A stretch of 64,000 nt of DNA from Nonomuraea guangzhouensis (GTDB taxonomy: Bacteria > Actinomycetota > Actinomycetes > Streptosporangiales > Streptosporangiaceae): NCBI RefSeq assembly GCF_019396345.1, contig NZ_JAHKRM010000009.1, positions 124,001-188,000 of the forward strand. Reading direction: 5' to 3'. Positions 61,004 to 64,000 of the stretch are shown one piece after another. Position 1 is the stretch's first letter. The number at the start of each line of letters is the position of its first letter. The position numbers and the translations under genes are program-made. The notes beneath the pieces are model-generated. The model did no database searches and had not been told where the DNA came from. It saw only the letters and a program-made list of their open reading frames with translations.

Positions 61004-61147
61004 CAGCCGGGTCGGCTTGGGGCGGGCGTCGCCGGGCAGGTACTCGACGGTCAGCCGGATGAGCGTTCCCTCGATGATTGGCAGCTCGCCGTCGTGGGCG
61101 ATCCAGGCGGCGCGGCGGGTGAGCCGGTGGCCAATTGTAAGCTGCAC
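61004..61147 (-). pseudogene. Fragment of an IS-type DDE transposase
   Basis: HRLTRRAAWIAHDGELPIIE then GTLIRLTVEYLPGDARPKP corresponds to a segment of transposases whose consensus reads GTLIQLxVExLPGxRxPKP. It runs on in frame into the integrase remnant, so the two were joined by deletion. No ends or inverted repeats of the IS are seen. Confidence 0.55.
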
Positions 61148-61150
61148 GCC

Positions 61151-61459
61151 ATGTCAGTTAATCTCGGGTTTGATTTCATCATCACCGGTTTCACCGACTT
61201 TGACCAAGCGAACCTAGTGGTCGAAGCAATCGCTGAAGTGATGCGCGACGAACTCATCCACGATCAAGGCGTGGGGTTCGGAAGCGCCATGCTGGACGAC
61301 GAGATAGTGGTCACTGGAGAGACCAGCTCGCCGCTGAGTATCACGCGTGCTCATCTGTGGCGTTCCGAATTTGAGGAGCAAGTTGCTGCAGCGGCCCGGG
61401 ATGTGGTGCCAGACACAAACACGAAGTTCAACTGGCACTATCCAGACCTCGACCAATAA
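61151..61459 (+). CDS. Hypothetical protein
   Basis: 102 residues from the ATG at 61151. It reads MSVNLGFDFIITGFTDFDQA and ends in TNTKFNWHYPDLDQ, soluble, mildly acidic, with alpha/beta-like spacing. No family is recognised. Base use is less GC-rich than typical genes here and there is no strong ribosome site. It lies between an IS remnant and a P-loop kinase, so it could be mobile-element cargo. Confidence 0.5.
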   Translation: MSVNLGFDFIITGFTDFDQANLVVEAIAEVMRDELIHDQGVGFGSAMLDDEIVVTGETSSPLSITRAHLWRSEFEEQVAAAARDVVPDTNTKFNWHYPDLDQ

Positions 61460-61569
61460 ATAGCGAGTCTCTAGCCTCAGCTTTTTCTTGAGACCAAATC
61501 CTGGGCGCATGCCCCCGATCTCGCCGGCGAACACACCCGACGGATCCGTCACTCGGCCGCCGGTCGATG

Positions 61570-62250
61570 TCACCTCCGTGTCTCGGAGGCGTTGCCGTGC
61601 GCGAGCGAGGGCCATCGGTCCGCGGCCCACTCCGGCCAGCCCAGCCACCCCGGTGGCGGACCGGGGATGTCGCCGCCGCCGAGTTCGGCGGCATCTGGTG
61701 CCTGGAACTGCTTCCACCATTCGTCGATGTCCGCCTCGCTCATCGGAAATGTCGTGTGCGGTGCGGTTGCCTGGCGGTGTGCGATCCGGGCGCGTTGGAC
61801 GTCCTTGTCGATGGGCAGGTAGATGACGTGGCAGGCTGCCCCGGCCGATGTTGCCAGCCAGCGCAGTGCCGACCGTTCGTCGCGGCTCCAGAGCCCGAAG
61901 TCGAGCACGACGTTGGTGCCCAGTCGCAGCGCTTTCAGCGCTAGTGCGATGAGCCGTCCTTCCAGGATGTCGCGCTTGCCGTCGGGCTGCGACCCGTCGA
62001 ACAGGGAGATCATCCACTCGTCCGGGGTCAGCCGCAGCGCGCGGTGCGCCGCGGCGAGTTCTTCGGCCCGGGTGGTCTTTCCAGCGCCGGGGAGCCCGAC
62101 CATCAGGAGAAGTTTGGCGGGTTCGGTCTGCACGTCATGGTTCGGCTTCGCCTTCGCGGTGGCTGCGGCCAGCTCGTCGGCGACGGCGAGGAATGCCTCG
62201 GACGTACGAGGGAAAGGATCTTGGTGCGTCTGATGGAACTGCTGCGACAT
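61570..62250 (-). CDS. P-loop kinase-like ATPase (AAA_33 / zeta-toxin-like)
   Basis: 226 residues from the ATG at 62250 after GGGGAG; the longer frame to 62370 lacks a site. Walker A LLLMVGLPGAGKTTRAEELA near residue 50, then LTPDEWMISLFDG, VVLDFGLWSRDERSALRWLA and a LID-type Arg segment RARIAHRQ. Small-molecule or nucleotide kinase of unknown substrate; relatives include chloramphenicol phosphotransferase-like and zeta-like proteins. No antitoxin-like partner is evident. Confidence 0.85.
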   Translation of the reverse strand: MSQQFHQTHQDPFPRTSEAFLAVADELAAATAKAKPNHDVQTEPAKLLLMVGLPGAGKTTRAEELAAAHRALRLTPDEWMISLFDGSQPDGKRDILEGRLIALALKALRLGTNVVLDFGLWSRDERSALRWLATSAGAACHVIYLPIDKDVQRARIAHRQATAPHTTFPMSEADIDEWWKQFQAPDAAELGGGDIPGPPPGWLGWPEWAADRWPSLAHGNASETRR

Positions 62251-62370
62251 GGATGTGCTCCCCGGTTCACGCAGGACGATCCGGCAGCACAGCGAGACAC
62301 GCGATCGGGCTGCCGGCGGGACACTGATCCGGCGGTACGCCCCGGCACTGACCCCAGCGGGGGCAGGCAA

Positions 62371-62703
62371 TGAGGCCGCGGTTCACGACAACCGCGATAC
62401 CGCCGCTAAGCGGCGGCGCGGATGTTCATAGCGGCGAAGCAACCCATGGCGCCACCATATCCGACAGCACCAGCATGGTCGTCGACCGCGGCCGCGATCA
62501 GTGACCGTTCGGTCCTACCACTGCCGATCAGTACAGCGGCTCCAAGTCGTCCTCATCGTCGTCGGTATCGTCGGTGTCCGCCGCGTTGAGGGCCTGTTCC
62601 TGGATCCAGTGACATCCCAGAACGGGTGCACGCCGCTGACGCCTACCCCGCACTCGACATCAAGATCAGAGGCGAGCTGCTATCAACCCCGACTTCGCGG
62701 CGA
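62371..62703. other. Intergenic region with an acidic C-terminal fragment
   Basis: On the minus strand a short frame without start reads LGCHWIQEQALNAAD followed by an Asp/Glu-rich tail to a stop near 62530, probably the end of a lost gene. CGCGGTT/AACCGCG and CCGCCGC/GCGGCGG small hairpins lie at about 62.37-62.42 kb. No intact gene. Confidence 0.35.
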
Positions 62704-63267
62704 TCAGGTGTCATAGTTCCAGGCCGCCCCGGAACCGCGATACTCCATGACCGAGATCGGATATACACCAGGGCGCATTCTGGCCCGATACAGCGTCCCC
62801 CCGAGGTGATCGACTTCGTGCGCTACCAGGCGGGCAAGTCCCCGCTCGAACACGGAGACACAACGGACACTCTCAAGGGTGTCGTACGCGACCTGAAGGG
62901 CCAATGGACGCGGCACGAGCCCGCGGACGTCGAAGAAGCTGAGGCACCCCTCGAACTGCTCGTCGGTCTCCGTCGACTTCTCAAGCACCACGGGATTGAG
63001 GAGCACCAGAGGCTCCCGCCCTGGTGGCCGGACGATGGCGGCGGCCCGTCCCTCGCCGATCTGGGGAGCAGCGATGCCCAGGCCTTTCGTGAAGTCGTGG
63101 ACGGCCGCTACGCGGTCGGCGGCCGCGGTGAGCTCGCGGATGACTCTGGATGCCTCCTCTACCTCGGCCGGGAACACGAACGGGCGAGCGGCTTCCAGCA
63201 ACATGGGATCACCCTCCTGAACGATCCCAGCTGCCCGCATCAGGTCTGTCAGATTCTCACGCGGCAT
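62704..63267 (-). CDS. def: Peptide deformylase
   Basis: 187 residues from the ATG at 63267 after AAAGGAGAG. PDF motifs: I GLGIAAPQIG, II FEGCLSFFDVRG (metal Cys), III LVAHEVDHLGGTLY (two metal His and catalytic Glu). It removes the N-formyl group from nascent proteins. In an accessory region a second PDF copy is common; some confer tolerance to deformylase inhibitors. Housekeeping versus accessory role cannot be told here. Confidence 0.92.
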   Translation of the reverse strand: MPRENLTDLMRAAGIVQEGDPMLLEAARPFVFPAEVEEASRVIRELTAAADRVAAVHDFTKGLGIAAPQIGEGRAAAIVRPPGREPLVLLNPVVLEKSTETDEQFEGCLSFFDVRGLVPRPLALQVAYDTLESVRCVSVFERGLARLVAHEVDHLGGTLYRARMRPGVYPISVMEYRGSGAAWNYDT

Positions 63268-63460
63268 CAGCACAGCTCTCCTTTGCTGCCCGATCAGGCC
63301 AGGCAATCGACCAATCACGTCAACTGCCTGCCGCCGACGTCTGACCAGCGAGGACGGGACTCTTCATCACAGCAGCGCCGGATAGGAGATGGAGCCGGGC
63401 CAGACGAGCCTGCCCTCCTTGGCCACCGTCGCGAGCGCGGCCCGGAGCCGGCAGGCTCGA

Positions 63461-64000
63461 TCAGCCGATCGGTGGTGCGAGGTATTCCAGCGCATAACCC
63501 TCGCCGGAGGGGGTTACGCGGGCGATGCCGGGTGAGTCGAGGTGGGCGCCGGCTACGAAGTGGTGTGGTTGGGTCAGTTGTTCGAGGAGGGCCGCTCGCG
63601 CGGCGCGGGCCTGGGACTGGTTGCCGTCGAGCTCCCAGGACACGTTCGGCTGATCGAACTGGAGCGTGGGAACGTGAACGGTGTCGCCCCAGACGAGAAG
63701 GTGGCCGGTGCCGCTCCTGACGTCGTAGACGGTGTGACCGGGTGTGTGGCCCGGTGTCGGGATTGCGGTGGTCCAGTCGTTGATCGCGACCTTCTCCGAC
63801 ACGGGTACGACCCGGCCGCGGATCGGCTCGAGCCGCCCCGTGAACACCGAGGTGTCGCCCGCGCCGATCCACACGCGCTCGAGTTTGGTGAACGCCTCTG
63901 AACCGTCCGGCGCGATCAGGCCGCTCACGTGGTCTTCGTGCTTGTGGGTGATGGCCACATCGGTGACATGCGCGCGGTCGACTCCCGCTTCGTCGAGCGC
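63461..64000 (-). CDS. MBL-fold metallo-hydrolase, 5' end beyond window
   Basis: The frame is open to the right edge (EAGVDRAHVTDVAI). The zinc motif THKHEDHVSG (HxHxDH) is followed by a later metal His in PTPGHTPGHTVYDV, Asp in LVWGDTVHVPTLQF and His in FVAGAHLDSPG. This is the lactonase/hydrolase branch of the metallo-beta-lactamase superfamily. The visible 180 residues are the C-terminal two thirds. Confidence 0.88.
   Translation of the reverse strand, partial: ALDEAGVDRAHVTDVAITHKHEDHVSGLIAPDGSEAFTKLERVWIGAGDTSVFTGRLEPIRGRVVPVSEKVAINDWTTAIPTPGHTPGHTVYDVRSGTGHLLVWGDTVHVPTLQFDQPNVSWELDGNQSQARAARAALLEQLTQPHHFVAGAHLDSPGIARVTPSGEGYALEYLAPPIG

Noticed and set aside
61570..62250. A toxin-antitoxin module (zeta-like toxin)
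   Set aside because: The P-loop protein has no small antitoxin partner beside it and the similarity is only to the general kinase fold.

Overview
High-GC actinobacterial DNA, most likely from a filamentous actinomycete. The evidence is the strong G/C third-position bias, the frequent GTG starts, the purine-rich Shine-Dalgarno sites, the wealth of regulators, and typical actinomycete families (a BTAD-type giant regulator, ROK repressor, RICIN-tagged chitinase, an ECF sigma factor with a DGPF protein, and the CU044_5270 family). The exact genus cannot be read from the sequence. The window reads as an accessory chromosomal region. It has many small self-regulated enzyme modules, several gene remnants, and almost no housekeeping genes apart from an extra ddl-murF pair and a peptide deformylase.

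Layout. 1-3.3 kb: the end of a LuxR regulator and two alpha/beta hydrolases. 3.4-6.7 kb: a quinone-oxidoreductase-like gene and a His-rich small ORF, divergent from a true TetR-like repressor across two tetO-like operators, followed by a TetX-like flavoprotein. 6.8-11.6 kb: a translationally coupled chitinase and beta-helix lectin pair with a ROK repressor. 11.6-15.8 kb: a graveyard (sigma factor, HIT, Tn3 transposase, serine recombinase, GH4 and BadF-kinase remnants) around one intact amidohydrolase of clearly lower GC. 15.8-20.7 kb: an aromatic-hydroxylase-type flavoprotein and a 1073-residue BTAD/NB-ARC regulator. 20.7-25.3 kb: a second TetR/TetX-like locus whose flavoprotein is broken, an intact flavoprotein, and a frameshifted recombinase. 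25.5-29.6 kb: a 144-bp-repeat lectin, then ddl, murF and a chimeric racemase-like gene. 29.7-34.1 kb: an aldehyde/carbonyl module (DJ-1 family, ADH, ALDH, CGNR regulator) with a shared operator motif. 34-43 kb: kinase, HxlR, SGNH hydrolase, DGPF plus ECF sigma factor, esterase remnant, RidA, TetR/SDR pair and NTF2-like protein.

43.3-48.2 kb holds a resistance-like operon: a TetR repressor divergent from a Vat/CatB-type acyltransferase, a DUF3224 protein, an erythromycin-esterase family protein and a rifampicin-monooxygenase-like flavoprotein. A TTGACA promoter lies between two perfect palindromes. 48.2-58.5 kb: ECF sigma factor with a membrane partner, a Tc-toxin-like fragment, WYL/RidA pair, DUF488, a serine-hydrolase-fold protein lacking its catalytic motifs, two RibD-C reductases, YceI, a LuxR regulator and a secreted 5'-nucleotidase-C-like protein. 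58.7-64 kb: transposon-associated remnants, a kinase, an integrase with an in-frame amber codon, a P-loop kinase, peptide deformylase and a partial MBL-fold hydrolase.

Recurring theme: compact sensor-plus-enzyme modules for oxidising or modifying small molecules. There are five flavin monooxygenase genes (one broken) and four TetR-family regulators, each TetR with visible inverted-repeat operators. The two most interesting loci are the tetO/TetR/TetX-like module (4.4-6.7 kb) and the 43.3-48.2 kb operon.
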